From positions 1 through 62,000 of the forward strand of contig RPFO01001063.1 in the NCBI GenBank assembly GCA_009746045.1: 62,000 nucleotides of DNA, given 5' to 3'. Both the position numbers and the translations under genes were made by a program. Positions within the stretch are counted from its first letter, which is position 1. Each line of letters starts with the position of its first letter. This stretch comes from Mesostigma viride. Taxonomy: Eukaryota > Streptophyta > Mesostigmatophyceae > Mesostigmatales > Mesostigmataceae. A model generated the notes under the pieces. It was not told the DNA's origin and did not search any database. It saw only the letters and a list, made by a program, of their open reading frames with translations. Positions 21,474 to 31,739 of this stretch are shown here, piece after piece.

Positions 21474-23402
21474 CGAGCCACGAGGTAGCCATGGCTGACG
21501 GCGGAGCTCATAACTTTCACGTTTGAGCCCCAAATTCAGCTGTGAATATCACTATCGCTTCGTCTTTCTAAGACGCACATGCTGATATAATTTCCCGAAT
21601 CTAACACGCAATATATGACGAGCAAACGTCCTTTGACGCAACGCAGTTTGGCGGATGCGCTCGCCCATGAAAATGCGGCAGCTGCGGCTGCCGCTTCGCC
21701 ATCAGGTCCGGCAGGCAGCGGTGACACTAGTCGTGCACTGGTGGTCGCCCAGCAACCTCCCGGGCTCAATGCCTCGCCATCGGCATCGCCTGACCCGAAA
21801 CGCACCCGCCCAGCCGACAAAACAGGATGGTCCCGCCCCTCGGAACCGCGCTTTCGGCCCCACCCTTTCAAGGTCGATGATCACGACTGGAACAACATGT
21901 CTCCTTACGATGCTCTGGACTGCATCTTCTACGGGGACTACGCCTCGCTTTACGACCTGTGCCTCCATCTCCACGACCAAGGTCGCCTCATCGGCAACAA
22001 CGGCAGCCGCTGGCAAACCCACAGCGCCCTGCTTGGCTGCCCCCGCCCCCAGCTCCAGCACACCATCCTCAACTCCCTTCTCGAGCGCTCTGACGACGAG
22101 ATCTGGGCTCCATCCATCTCCGCCTCCACCCTCCGTTCCATCCTCACGGAAGCCTTTCAGCAGCACGTGACCCCCCTTGCTGCTGACGTCGCAGCAATGG
22201 GTGGCACGCTGGCTGCTGAACTTCCTCACATTTCCGCCGCTGCCGCCTCCACCTCCACTGCCATTTCCGCCTCCACTGCCGACATCAAAGCCCAGCTCCT
22301 CGACCTCGACCAACGCCTTCAAGCCACCGCCAACGCCCTTGAGAGCTTGCATGACACCGCCGGCCTCACCGCCCAGGCGGTGAAGGACATCGCCGCCCAG
22401 CCGGCGTCTGCTGGCCCGGCCGGCGATGCTCCCTCCACCTGGGCGGACTTGCTTAAGCAGCACACCACCTCCACCACCTCCACCATCTCGGCACAACTCA
22501 AGCAACAAGCCCTCGACCTTCGCGAGGAAACCGACATCGCCCGGCGCAGCCACAATGTCATCGTCAAGCACTTCGACCAGCCGGCAGGTGAGACCTCCAC
22601 GACCCTTCTTGAGGCATTTAAGCGCGACATTCTTGCCCCCATGCTACTCACTGGTGAGCTGGACATGTCGGCTGTCCGCCTCCCCCGCGCGCGGGGGAAG
22701 GCTGGCCCGGCACCCGTGCTCCTCACCTTTAAGTACATGGCGGACAAGCTGTCGTTCCTTAAATGCCGCAAGAAGCTCTCGAGGACTCGCTTCACGCTGG
22801 ACGACGACTTGACCCTGGCCCAGCAACAGCGGCGACGCGAGCTATGGCCGGCCTACCTTCAGCTCCGGCACAGCGCAGGGGGGAAGCCGGTATACTGGAG
22901 GGGGGCGGTCATCCACGTTGACCACAAGCCCTGGCAGCCCCCTCCTGCCACCCCAGACTAGGGAATCCATACCAGTAGTGTAGATTAGTCAGGCTTAGCC
23001 TAGCATGTGGCCCACGCGCATGTGCGCCCATAATGGCCCCCATGGATGTTGTCTACAGAATTTAGCCAAGCCCTGCCTATAACGGGACCCCCATGGATGT
23101 TGCACTAAGAATTTAGCCATGCTACGCAGTGCAGAGAGATGCTCTCTGTCGAGAAGCCATGCCCTAGCTCTTGTATAGCCATGATGATCTTCCCCCACAT
23201 GACATACTCCCCCTTAGCTGGGCATAGTGTGAAGATCATGAGGGTGCAGGTGCCCTAGTGCACCTAGAGCAAGTGTTGTTTACATTCCCACCCTTGCAGG
23301 AAGTAGCTTAGAATGTATGATAGGCCATATGCCCCTTCTCTGGGCTATGTGCTACATATACTCCCAACGGAGTTATGTTACAATTCAATTCAATTCAATT
23401 CA
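21474..23402 (+). mobile_element. ORF1-only non-LTR retrotransposon, copy B
   Basis: A 1.93-kb insertion in a LINE RT gene. Target-site duplications are ATGTTGTACGCCA (21461-21473) and ATGTTGTGCGCCA (23403-23415), 12 of 13 identical. The 5' end opens with CCACGAG repeats, then CATGGCTGACGGCGG. One gene (21615-22961) is followed by a ~440-bp 3' UTR, a terminal hairpin CTCCCAACGGAG and a (CAATT)n tail. There is no RT. The same hairpin context, GTGCTACAT then CTCCCAACGGAG then ATGTTA, terminates the LINE at 60745-61115. Confidence 0.85.
21615..22961 (+). CDS. L1-ORF1p-like RNA-binding protein (copy B, intact)
   Basis: 448 codons from a proper ATG. The N-terminus MTSKRPLTQRSLADALAHEN is Ala/Ser/Pro-rich. 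A globular segment around residues 75-170 is followed by an Ala/Thr/Ser/Gln helical region around 180-310, an RRM-like domain (about 313-390; NVIVKHFDQPAGE, then AGPAPVLLTF) and a CTD (392-448; LDDDLTLAQQQRRRELWP and GKPVYWRGAVIHVDHKPW). It is clearly homologous to copy A over the RRM and CTD and more diverged in the N-terminal half. Expected role: coating the retrotransposon RNA and chaperoning target-primed reverse transcription with a reverse transcriptase supplied by another element. Confidence 0.8.
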   Translation: MTSKRPLTQRSLADALAHENAAAAAAASPSGPAGSGDTSRALVVAQQPPGLNASPSASPDPKRTRPADKTGWSRPSEPRFRPHPFKVDDHDWNNMSPYDALDCIFYGDYASLYDLCLHLHDQGRLIGNNGSRWQTHSALLGCPRPQLQHTILNSLLERSDDEIWAPSISASTLRSILTEAFQQHVTPLAADVAAMGGTLAAELPHISAAAASTSTAISASTADIKAQLLDLDQRLQATANALESLHDTAGLTAQAVKDIAAQPASAGPAGDAPSTWADLLKQHTTSTTSTISAQLKQQALDLREETDIARRSHNVIVKHFDQPAGETSTTLLEAFKRDILAPMLLTGELDMSAVRLPRARGKAGPAPVLLTFKYMADKLSFLKCRKKLSRTRFTLDDDLTLAQQQRRRELWPAYLQLRHSAGGKPVYWRGAVIHVDHKPWQPPPATPD

Positions 23403-23960
23403 ATGTTGTGCGCCAGGCACGTGCCCGCATTGCTAGCATTGCTGGCCGTGCCCCTGGCCTCGAGATTCAGAATGAGCCCGGGGAAGGGGGACCGACTAAC
23501 AAGCAGAATTCACTCGCTGAGCTTATTTATGCCGGCGACATCACTCTCCTTGAGCAGCCAGCGTCTGCCAAACTTTGTTTGGACTGCCTGGCTCTCGAGG
23601 CCCAGGCGCTGTTGGTCTCGAAATCAGCCCCAAGGCGGAGGTAATGGCCCTCAGAGTAGCCGCCCCCCCCCCTGAGCTCCGGCGCCTCTTAGATGACAAC
23701 CCAGTCCCTTCCCCGCTTCCGGTCGCTTCAAGCTGCTAGCCAGCTGGCATGGCTCCCCGACTGCGAGGACGACATATGACGACCCGGATTGGTATGGCCT
23801 GAATGGGCACAGATCCACGAGCACCGTCACTGGTGGAGCAACCCCGCCTTGCCCCGGACTGTAAAACGCGACCTCTTCAAGGTCGTCATCTTGGTACAAT
23901 GGCCTGACCTATGGAGCTAGCCGAGATGAGGACGCTAACGCAGGGGCTGGAGCAGCAACT
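23403..23960 (+). pseudogene. LINE reverse-transcriptase fragment, part 2
   Basis: Continues the RT frame after element B: RQARARIASIAGRAPGLE, then LAELIYAGDITLLEQPASAK. The catalytic YADD box of the family reads YAGD here, an inactivating change. Downstream the sequence matches 40330-40560 (minus) through RT C-terminal segments with several frame breaks. It is a dead LINE copy. Confidence 0.75.
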
Positions 23961-24194
23961 CGATCGACGGCGCGGTCACCAAGATGCTACGTATGTCTAG
24001 TGCGCTCAATTAATATTCCATTCAGCATGTGTTACGTCCAAGCCTATTTAATTAGGATTCTTTAGTGGATAGCCGGTTGGCCGTGACAATGGTTGGTTTT
24101 GGGGGTCACTCCCCGTAGTAATTCACGGGTGCGGGTGGCCGGTTGCGGGTCTGTTTTGTACGTACCGGCTTTTACTAGCCTATGGTCATGTAAT
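23961..24194. other. Spacer, nothing recognised
   Basis: No element end or exon seen. Confidence 0.4.
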
Positions 24195-24332
24195 ACAGTG
24201 GTGGGCAGGTGCCCTTAGTGCACCCAGAGTAGGTGGTGCCCAGTTTCATTCCCCCACCTGCAGGAAGTAGCCAAGAGTTTAGTAAAGGCCATACGCCCCT
24301 TCTCAGGGCTATTAATTAATTAATTAATAATC
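24195..24332 (+). mobile_element. 5'-truncated 3' end of an ORF1-only element
   Basis: GTGCCCTTAGTGCACC, CACCTGCAGGAAGTAGC and GGCCATACGCCCCTTCTC match the 3' UTR of copies B and C. The tail is (TTAA)n. The short length and preserved 3' end suggest 5' truncation during retrotransposition. Confidence 0.65.
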
Positions 24333-24578
24333 TAGTACCAAATCCGAAAGGCTTGCATCACTCCCCGGACAGGAGAACTTTTGCGGATGACTGTAGGTGT
24401 AAGTTGGCGATGCCATGGTAACCGGAGACGTCCGTCCTATAGTCAGCAAAATTGGTGCGACAGGTCCCCAGTTCGATTCCGGTCGGATTCATTTGCAGCT
24501 CGCGTTTTTCCGCGTTTTCCGCGGCCCGGCACTGAACGCAAATGGTTTTCACCTTTGCGGAGTGTCTGATCAGAATAT
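24333..24578 (+). mobile_element. tRNA-like SINE repeat, copy 2
   Basis: Nearly identical to 20941-21185, including the TTCGATTCC B-box-like core and the CTGATCAGAATA end. It begins directly after the (TTAA)n tail of the preceding element. Confidence 0.5.
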
Positions 24579-24656
24579 ACGCTTGGCTGATTTCGATAGT
24601 ACCGGCTACGCCCCCTTCTACTTAAAAGAAGGATTCAGCCGTGTTCAGCCCGTCTC

Positions 24657-24978
24657 ACGGTGCGAGACTGAACAAGTCTCGCGTGCGGACACGTGTGTAG
24701 TACTCCTACACACAGATCTCGAGTGATTTATCTAGTACCAAATCCGAAAGGCTTGCATCACTCCCCGGACAGGAGAACTTTTGCGGATGACTGTAGGTGT
24801 AAGTTGGCGATGCCATGGTAACCGGAGACGTCCGTCCTATATAGTCAGCAAAATTGGTGCGAGAGGTCCCCAGTTCGATTCCGGTCGGATTCATTTGCAG
24901 ATCGCGTTTTTCCGCGTTTTCCGCGGCCCGGCACTGAACGCAAATGGTTTTCACCTTTGCGGAGTGTCTGATCAGAAT
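24657..24978 (+). mobile_element. tRNA-like SINE repeat, copy 3
   Basis: Longer copy sharing the left extension CGAGACTGAACAAGTCTCGC with copy 1. It carries an extra TA in CCTATATAGTCAGC and ends at CTGATCAGAATA. Confidence 0.5.
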
Positions 24979-24980
24979 AA

Positions 24981-25127
24981 TTAATAGACACGTGACTGCG
25001 TCACGTACGTGAGCATAAGTCCTCAGTTGGAGGGGAACATGGGATGGAATGTTCCCCTCCCACTGAGGACTTATCAAGGAGACAACTTATGCTCACGTGA
25101 CGCCGTCACGTGTCTAATAATTAATTA
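24981..25127. mobile_element. Foldback element (nested long palindrome)
   Basis: The outer arms AGACACGTGACTGCGTCACG and CGCCGTCACGTGTCT, the middle arms TGAGCATAAGT and ACTTATGCTCA, and the inner arms CCTCAGTTGGAGGGGAACAT and ATGTTCCCCTCCCACTGAGG pair around a short loop. The ACTTATCAAGGAGACA asymmetry sits in the right arm. The element is flanked by TTAAT and (TTAA)n. No coding content. A related single arm is at 18790-18860. Confidence 0.65.
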
Positions 25128-25369
25128 ATTAATGGGATGGAATGGATGGTGTAAGCTAACTAGGTCCTAGTTACAGGGTTGTGGGCACCACGGCCCGAAT
25201 CGCTATGAATGCCATACGCGGTCACACGCGGAGCCCCCACAGACTTGGGGGTGGTCTCCCTCATCACTACTTGCCATCTATCCTTGCGTACCATCTGCAT
25301 GCCTCCATAGACACGTGACTGCCTCCATATTATGTACAGAAAAACCAGGAGGCTGCCCGGGTGTGAGCC

Positions 25370-25760
25370 CGTCACGTCTAGTGTAGCACTGTCATGTCTA
25401 TGCCGAGTCTATCACGAAAAGTCCACGGGTGGCGGCCCGGTTGCCGCGCGCGGCCTGGGGCACGCCAGGTGAGGACATATCGCCCAGGCTGGGCGGGCTT
25501 GATGCCAGCTAGTCTATCTGATGTGTCTACCTGATCTGTGCGGGCCAGGTGCCCGGCTAGGCCTAGGGGCCTGTGCCTAAGAATGTGGGAAACATAGGGC
25601 AAATCAGTGTACAAATCCTCATTACTAATGTGCAAACCAAAGGGCACCATCGCCTCAGTTTTGACACTATTATCTCCAACCCCACCGCCCTCGCCTCCAA
25701 GCCCAGACAGTCCAGCCAGGTCTGAATGTGCTCGGGGCGCGCGATGAGGGTCTTATTAGA
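25370..25760 (-). pseudogene. LINE ORF2 C-terminal fragment
   Basis: On the minus strand, HISNEDLYTDLPYVSHILRH and LAGHLARTDQ match the typical C-terminal region after a non-LTR RT domain (hydrophobic helix, then GH-AR). The flanking 25660-25740 matches 34060-34160. The 5' part is missing. Confidence 0.6.
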
Positions 25761-25984
25761 TATGTCTTAATTATTAAGTAATTGATTAACGCTGTTACGT
25801 GTTAATTCATCAATTTGATTGATTGATTTATTTATTTACACGCAGGCATTAATTAGTGACGTCTAAGTGGTTCTTATTGGAATGAGTCACATTATAGCCC
25901 AGCATTATATAGTGACTTTGATCAGCCTGGCCTCAGTGGCTCCTGCAATGTGGTCATCGCCATGCGCGCCTTTGATTGATTAAC
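25761..25984. other. AT-rich spacer
   Basis: Short TTAATTA and TTGATTGAT runs, no gene. Confidence 0.4.
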
Positions 25985-26252
25985 TAAATAACAAATTAAT
26001 TAATTAAACACGTGCTCCCGTTGGGGAGTCACGGAGCACGGGAGTGCTTTTCATCCCTATTGATGCACAACAGAAAGAAAGGGCAGAGACCCCCTTTCTC
26101 CTTCATGCCAGAGCTAGGCATGCCACAGCAGCAATCGGACACGATAGACGATCCGGCAAATTCTGTGGGTGCAATAAGACCCACGTGAGCATATCATGTG
26201 CATGGCCAGGAACTTGCATGGGCAAGCAAGCGGAGCATAGCTAGGGCGTAGC
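25985..26252 (-). mobile_element. SINE-like repeat with 3' hairpin and (TTAA)n tail
   Basis: Read on the minus strand: body with TCTTATTGCACCCACAG and CTGGCATGAAGGAGAAAG, the hairpin GTGCTCC...GGAGCAC (sense orientation reversed here), then (TTAA)n at 25988-26005. Relatives are at 31740-32040 (+) and 61225-61500 (-). There is no coding capacity. The hairpin-plus-short-repeat 3' end suggests LINE-dependent retrotransposition. Confidence 0.6.
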
Positions 26253-26263
26253 ATGGCTGGCTG
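26253..26263. repeat. 11-bp target-site duplication, left copy (element C)
   Basis: ATGGCTGGCTG recurs exactly at 31071-31081, outside the tail of element C and its nested insertions. Confidence 0.75.
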
Positions 26264-26429
26264 ACGAGCCACGAGCCACGAGCCACGAGCCATGAGGTAG
26301 CCATGGCTGACGGCGGCGCTCATAACTTTCACGTTTGAGCACCGAATTTCGCCGTGAATATCACAATCGACGCGTCTTTCTACGACGCACATGCTGATAT
26401 AATTTTCCGAAGCTATTACGCAATATACG

Positions 26430-27824
26430 ATGAGCAAATGCCCCTCGACGCAACGCAGCCTGGCGGCTGCGCTCGGCAATGAAAATACATCTGCAGCTCC
26501 GGCTGCAGCTTCGCCATCAGGTCCGGCAGGCAGCGGTGACACTAGTCGCGCACTGGTGCTCGCCCGGCGGCCCCCAGGGCTTTCCTCGCCATCTGCATCG
26601 CCAGAGCCCAAGCGCAGCCGCACTGGGACGAGATCTCCTTTGACATCAACGCATATGGTTTCTGGAACCGCGGTCCCGGAGTCTTCATGGAAGACGTGTT
26701 TTTCGGCACGTACGCCTCGCTTATGGACCTGTGCTCATACCTGTGCTCCCACAACCGCGGCCGCTGGCCCGGTGGTCAGCCTGCCGACCCCATCGAGGAT
26801 CTCCCGCGAATTGCCCGCATGAATCGCCCCAAGCTCCAACACTTCTCCCTCGATCTGCTCCCTCCTCGGGCGCTCCGACACCGAGATCTGGGCTCCCCCA
26901 CCACCGCCCCCACCGTTGCGACAGAACCCATCGTCCGCGCCCTCCTTAAGGAAGCTTTCGAGCAGCACGTGACCCCCCTTGCCACAGATGTGGCGGCAAT
27001 GGGCGGCAAGCTGGCTGCTGAGCTCCCCACCATCTCCACCGCCACCTCCACCCTCCTCGCCTCCTCCACCGCCACCACCCCCTCCGACGCCATCACCGCC
27101 CAGCTCCGCGACATCGACCAGCGTCTTAAGGACAATGCCATCGCTATCGAGGTCCTGCAGAACACCGCAGGCCTCACCGCCCAGGTGGTGAAGGACATTG
27201 CCGCCAAGCCAGCCCCTGCTGGCCTGGCCGGCGATGCTCCTCCCATCACGTGACCTGGGCGGACATGCTTATAAGCAGCACACCACCTCCACCACCTCCA
27301 CCGCCGCAGCCCAGCTCCAGCGGCAGACGCTTGACCTCCGCGAGGAGGCCGAGCTCGCCAAGCGCAGCCTTAACGCCATATCCAAGAACTTCGACATGGA
27401 GGAAGGTGAGAATTCCGAGCAGCTTGCGCGTGCGTTTGAGAGAGAAATCCTTGGTCGCATGGGCCTTACTGGTGAGATCGAGCTGGTCGCCCACCGCCTT
27501 CCCCGCGCGCGGGGTAAGGCAGGGGCGCCCCCGCTCCTTCTCACCTTTAAGAACCCGGCGGACAAGATCTCTTTTCTCAGACGCCGCAAGCGGCTCGAGA
27601 AGACTCTCTTCACCCTTGACGACGACTTGACCCTGGCGCAGCAACAACGGCGTCGGGTCCGAGCTATGGCCGACCTACCTCCAGCTCCGTCAGACCAAGG
27701 CGGGGCAGCCGGTGTACTGGAAGGGGGCGGCCATCTACGTCGGCCACAAGCCCTGGCATGCGACCCCCGCGGCCCTCGTGACTCCGGCCAGACGCCCCAG
27801 CCTACTAGGGGAATACAACAGTAG
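26430..27824 (+). pseudogene. L1-ORF1p-like gene, copy C, frameshifted
   Basis: Starts MSKCPSTQRSLAAALGNEN at an ATG. Homology to copy B continues through three different frames: breaks near 26630 (after PKRSRTG), in the segment before 26687-26900, and near 27250 (GDAPPIT stop, against GDAPSTWADLL in copy B). The RRM and CTD are recognisable downstream (NAISKNFDMEEGE; LDDDLTLAQQQRR) before a further shift. At least three lesions make it non-functional. Confidence 0.8.
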
Positions 27825-28026
27825 TAGTGTAGAATAGATAGACCGTGGCCATGTACATGTACGCCTCCTACAGGCACTATACCAGCTGAGCCACGCGCCT
27901 TATTTAGCCATGTACATGTGTGCCTATGATGTGCCACACTCCAGATGATGCTTAGTTTTATTTAGTTATGCTGTGCCCATGCAGAGAGCTGCTCTTAATT
28001 GCTGAGATGCCACGCTCTAGCTTTTG

Positions 28027-28502
28027 TATCAAGGAGACAACCAGCGCAGGCCAGAAATCGGGAGAATCCGGACCATGGTAGCTCAAGCCTGCCGTTATCG
28101 TGTCCGCGTGTTCGAGTCGTTCAGGATGATGAAGATGAATGGTGATGGAAATGTGGATCCGTGTGCATTGAAATTATGGCTGGCTTACATGTAGAGCGAC
28201 TAGATGACCTACACGGTGGGGCCGGAAACAGCATGCTTGATCAGCTAGGGCGTGTGTTTCGAGCCTAACTGGCCGGGAGTGTCTAGTGGTGAGCACCATT
28301 GCTGCGATTGCTCTCCCACCATTTACGAGGAAATACTCGCAAATGGAAAACCACTGAAAAGGTCTAGCTAGTCAGTCATCACGTTAGCCATGCCATGATT
28401 CCAAACGCCCAAGAACTGCACACAGTGCAAAGGCAAAAAGCCGGACGACAGCACTTTCAAATGTGCGGCGGGAACCAAAAGCCCGCGCATGCCAGAAAAC
28501 AT
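28027..28502 (-). mobile_element. 5'-truncated 3' fragment of the Penelope-like element
   Basis: Matches 35575-36048 closely. It begins at the element terminus TATCAAGGAGACAACCAG (TATCAAAGAGACAACCAG in the parent) and stops at GCCAGAAAACAT, where the parent continues into its 3' UTR and gene. It is inserted in the 3' UTR of element C. On the minus strand it is a 3'-anchored, 5'-truncated retrocopy. Confidence 0.7.
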
Positions 28503-28750
28503 ATAGCTATGATACGTATGATACGTATAGATAGCTATGATGATCTTCCGGCCCCCACATGACATGCTCCCCCTTAGCTGGGCATAGTGTGATAGATCAT
28601 GAGGGTGCAGGTGCCCTGGTGCACCTAGAGCAAGTGTCGTTTACATTCCCACCCTTGCAGGAAGTAGCTTAGAATGTATTATAGGCCATATGCCCCTTCT
28701 CTGGGCTATGTGCTACAGATACTCCCTTAACGGAGTTATGTTCCTACTAA

Positions 28751-31063
28751 TTAAGGGGAGGTGGCACCCCAAAACCCTAAAAATTGACCTATGCTAATAT
28801 CACTTGAAATTCATTTGCACAATGCTAAGTTATGATTGGGGGCACTAAATAACATCTCTAGTGAGTTGTCCATGCATGCACTTCTTGGGGGTACTACCCC
28901 CATATATACGCCAATAATGCGCTTATAAATAGCAAAAGACGCTAACTAGGGCTGGGTATGCCCCAGCCAATGCACACATTTATTTGCAAAGCTGTCTGCA
29001 ACGTTTTTATTTCCCTGAGTTTGTAGCTTGCTGAGCTATTTACATCATGGAAAGGGCAAAACCTCGAACAGTTATTAATTTCCCCGCAAAACGACCCTAG
29101 CTTTTTTTACCGGACATTGGGAATAACTTTTTATAAACACGTCAAAAAAATACTTTTTTCTGCAGCAAAAATCCGTCTAACAGGGGGACAACTGTCTTCC
29201 AAGTCCCAGGTCATTCCGACAAGTCTAGCTCAAGTTATAAAGTTAAACGTGCTACTAAAACCTGAACACAAGCTAAAGGAGGTTTTTCTTTGTACAAGGC
29301 CAGTTAGGCATGATGTTTTCCATCCAAAAAGCCTGAAAGCATGCCCTACTCGATCACAAAACATAATAAGCAAACAGCTAGGCACCTCATCTGCCCTCAC
29401 CTGCCCTCGGCATGGCCAACCTTGCCAGCCCAAGCATAGCAACACGATCGTTAGGCGTACATGCCAACAAGAGAGCACTCACAATAGTCAACCCAAGGTT
29501 ACCTGGTAAACTTATTGATTAGAACTTAGCAAATCTATTACCAAAAGCACATATAAATAACTCTTGCACACTGATGACGACACATGCTCAAGGTTTGGAG
29601 TCACTGTGACACGCACTGATGGGTTTCGTAGACGACCACCTGACAGGCGCTAAGGACCACTCAGTAACCAAGTAAACACAATTACACTTTACATGCCATC
29701 CAACATGCATCAAATACATGCTGAATATGTTATGAAGTACAAAGGGGTGGCCACACACCTCATACACCTTCACCGTCCCTCGAGCATGGCCAGACATATA
29801 AGCATGTGAAGAGCAATAATGATGATGGCACTAAAATGCCTAACCAGCATTTTCTATGTTTCTCCCAGGTTAGAGTGTAAGCTTTATGCCAACCAAGCTA
29901 ATCAACACAGCAACAACTCCTTCACTGCCCTACCTGACATGGGCAACAAACTGGAACTATGGAGGGCAAGGAACCAAGGAGATCATGGCATACAAAGCTT
30001 GCATGCAGTCAACTATGTCAACCATGGTTGGCTCAGCACATGTTAATGTTGCAGTCTTTTCACATCATCATCATATCGAGGGAAAGCTCAAATAAACCAA
30101 TCGTGGAAGCTATCTACATGCAGTCACACAAATGCAATATCTCCAACATGATCGTCAATAAAACACTTCCTCCCCTGCACGATAAAATGGAAAGAAACCA
30201 TTGGCGGCCCTCCAGCGCATGAGCGCTAGTGATGCCGCTGCGAAGAGAGGGTGCGTCACTCTCACACAACAAGAAGCGTCCATACGCACACGATCCTTGC
30301 CAGAACACGCTTTATGAAATGCCTTAAACCTTCCCGAGAAGCTATAGGCTTCGACTGAAGCGGCCCTGACCACGACATCAACGAGAACAATCTAAAGCTG
30401 CCAGCCAGGTATTCGGCAAGCAACGGCGAACTAGCTTAATTGCGGAAACTGCCCATTAACAGAACACAAAAACCTTCGAACGATGAGCTCATAGAAGAAA
30501 GAACTGATAGCACATAACATTCGCGACAAATCTATACCTTGCCCTCGCAGATCCCTCGCTCAGGCGCGCAACAACGGCCGTTCTTCCATGGAATTCCGAC
30601 ATGCACGGCGCAGGCCTGATCGAAGAACTACTTACCGAGAATGGCCGAAAATGTAGCAAAAAGCACCAGTTCGGTTTGAAATTCAATGCTACCGATATGA
30701 ATGCATCCTTCACGGTCAAAAAGCCCCCCAAAACTGCGAATTTACTGCCGCTATCACGAATTCTATTTTATTCCGCGCGACCAAAAAATACAGTTTACCC
30801 CCCATGCCGATGGCAGTAAAAGAAAGCAGCTATATTGTAAACCAGCAACTTGCCACCACAACCCAACATCATTAAATCATCGTCTTCAACATTCGAGCAA
30901 TTTTTTGCATTTCTCGAGCCCTACATTGCTACATTTCGCCTAAACGCAGTCGCCATGGCCACTTCCGCAAGGGGTGCGCGCACCGTGCACCCACTTTTCA
31001 CGGTACGGCTGGTACCGCGAATTTTTTCGCGCGGAAAATATTCGCCGCGCCACGTCCCCTTAA
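28751..31063 (-). mobile_element. TTAA-flanked non-autonomous DNA transposon, copy 2
   Basis: Flanked by TTAA (28751-28754 and 31060-31063). The terminal inverted repeats are TTAAGGGGAGGTGGCACC and the complement of TTAAGGGGACGTGGCG. It is inverted relative to copy 1 (5836-7729) and about 420 bp longer. Shared internal blocks include the GGGGGTAGTACCCCC-type hairpin and a TGGGGCATACCCAGCC region. No transposase frame. It is inserted in the tail of element C. Confidence 0.65.
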
Positions 31064-31070
31064 TTAATTA

Positions 31071-31081
31071 ATGGCTGGCTG
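31071..31081. repeat. 11-bp target-site duplication, right copy (element C)
   Basis: ATGGCTGGCTG, identical to 26253-26263. Confidence 0.75.
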
Positions 31082-31254
31082 TACTACTGCTAAGCTAGGC
31101 TAAGGCTATGGCCGGCTGGCTATGTACCGTGCGTTAGTAGCAGTGCACGTGACTAGGTATGGTGGCAAGGCTAGGCATTGCTAACATATTCTAGGCATGG
31201 CTGCCATGGCTGCGGTGACTACCAATGATTGCAAGGCCGGGCTAATCCAGCCCG

Positions 31255-31470
31255 CATGCAGGGGGCGTCCACATCTTGTGGTTCATCATCAGGTCACCGC
31301 GCCCCTCCAGTACACCTAGTGGGCTTCTGGGGATCCTGCTTGTGGCGGAGGTATTCCGGCCACAGGTCGCGTCGCTGGCAGCTCAGTGCTGCTGAGCGGG
31401 GTTCAGGTCGTCGTCCAGCGTCCAAGTGAGGTCGTGCAACCTCTTGCGACGAGAAAGGAACCGCGCCTTA
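31255..31470 (-). pseudogene. ORF1 C-terminal fragment
   Basis: The minus strand encodes remnants of the CTD: an LDDDLN-type block, SAAEL-like sequence and VYWRGA. It is homologous to the 3' part of the ORF1 genes, with stops and shifts. It abuts sequence in the opposite orientation at about 31470, so the junction is rearranged. Confidence 0.55.
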
Positions 31471-31725
31471 ATTAGCCTACACAATCTTGAGCGGTACGTT
31501 GGGCCCACCTCATGCACCATCAAAGCATCTGCTATGCGTCAGCCTGCCTACTAAAGATGTTGTATAATGCACCCTGGCACAGTTGTGAACGCATCATGAT
31601 GCGGAGAGACTGAGAGAAGGCTCTCAGCGCGCTCTGTGGCAGGCCTGCCCACTTGTCATTATACATTTAGAAAATTAGATTATAACACGACTCCGTTGGG
31701 AGATCATGTAGCACGTACTCCATTG
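31471..31725. mobile_element. Rearranged retroelement 3' UTR pieces
   Basis: 31471-31670 (+) resembles the 3' UTR of copy A (ATTAGCC, CTTGAGC, CCCACCTCA, ATGCGTCAGCCT). 31680-31720 is the reverse complement of a LINE-type terminus (CTCCGTTGGGAG, then ATGTAGCAC). Confidence 0.45.
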
Positions 31726-31739
31726 AGCATGATGGGCAC

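Larger units (their letters stand above)
26264..31070 (+). mobile_element. ORF1-only retrotransposon, copy C, with two nested insertions
   Basis: The 5' end has four CCACGAG-type repeats and the CATGGCTGACGGCGG block. It carries a broken ORF1 (26430-27824) and a 3' UTR matching copy B, interrupted at about 28027-28502 by a 3' fragment of the Penelope-like element. The 3' UTR resumes to CTCCCTTAACGGAG and the start of the tail. A TTAA transposon (28751-31063) then splits the TTAA-rich tail, and the tail and target-site duplication follow. The order of events is readable: C inserted first, the others later. Confidence 0.75.
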
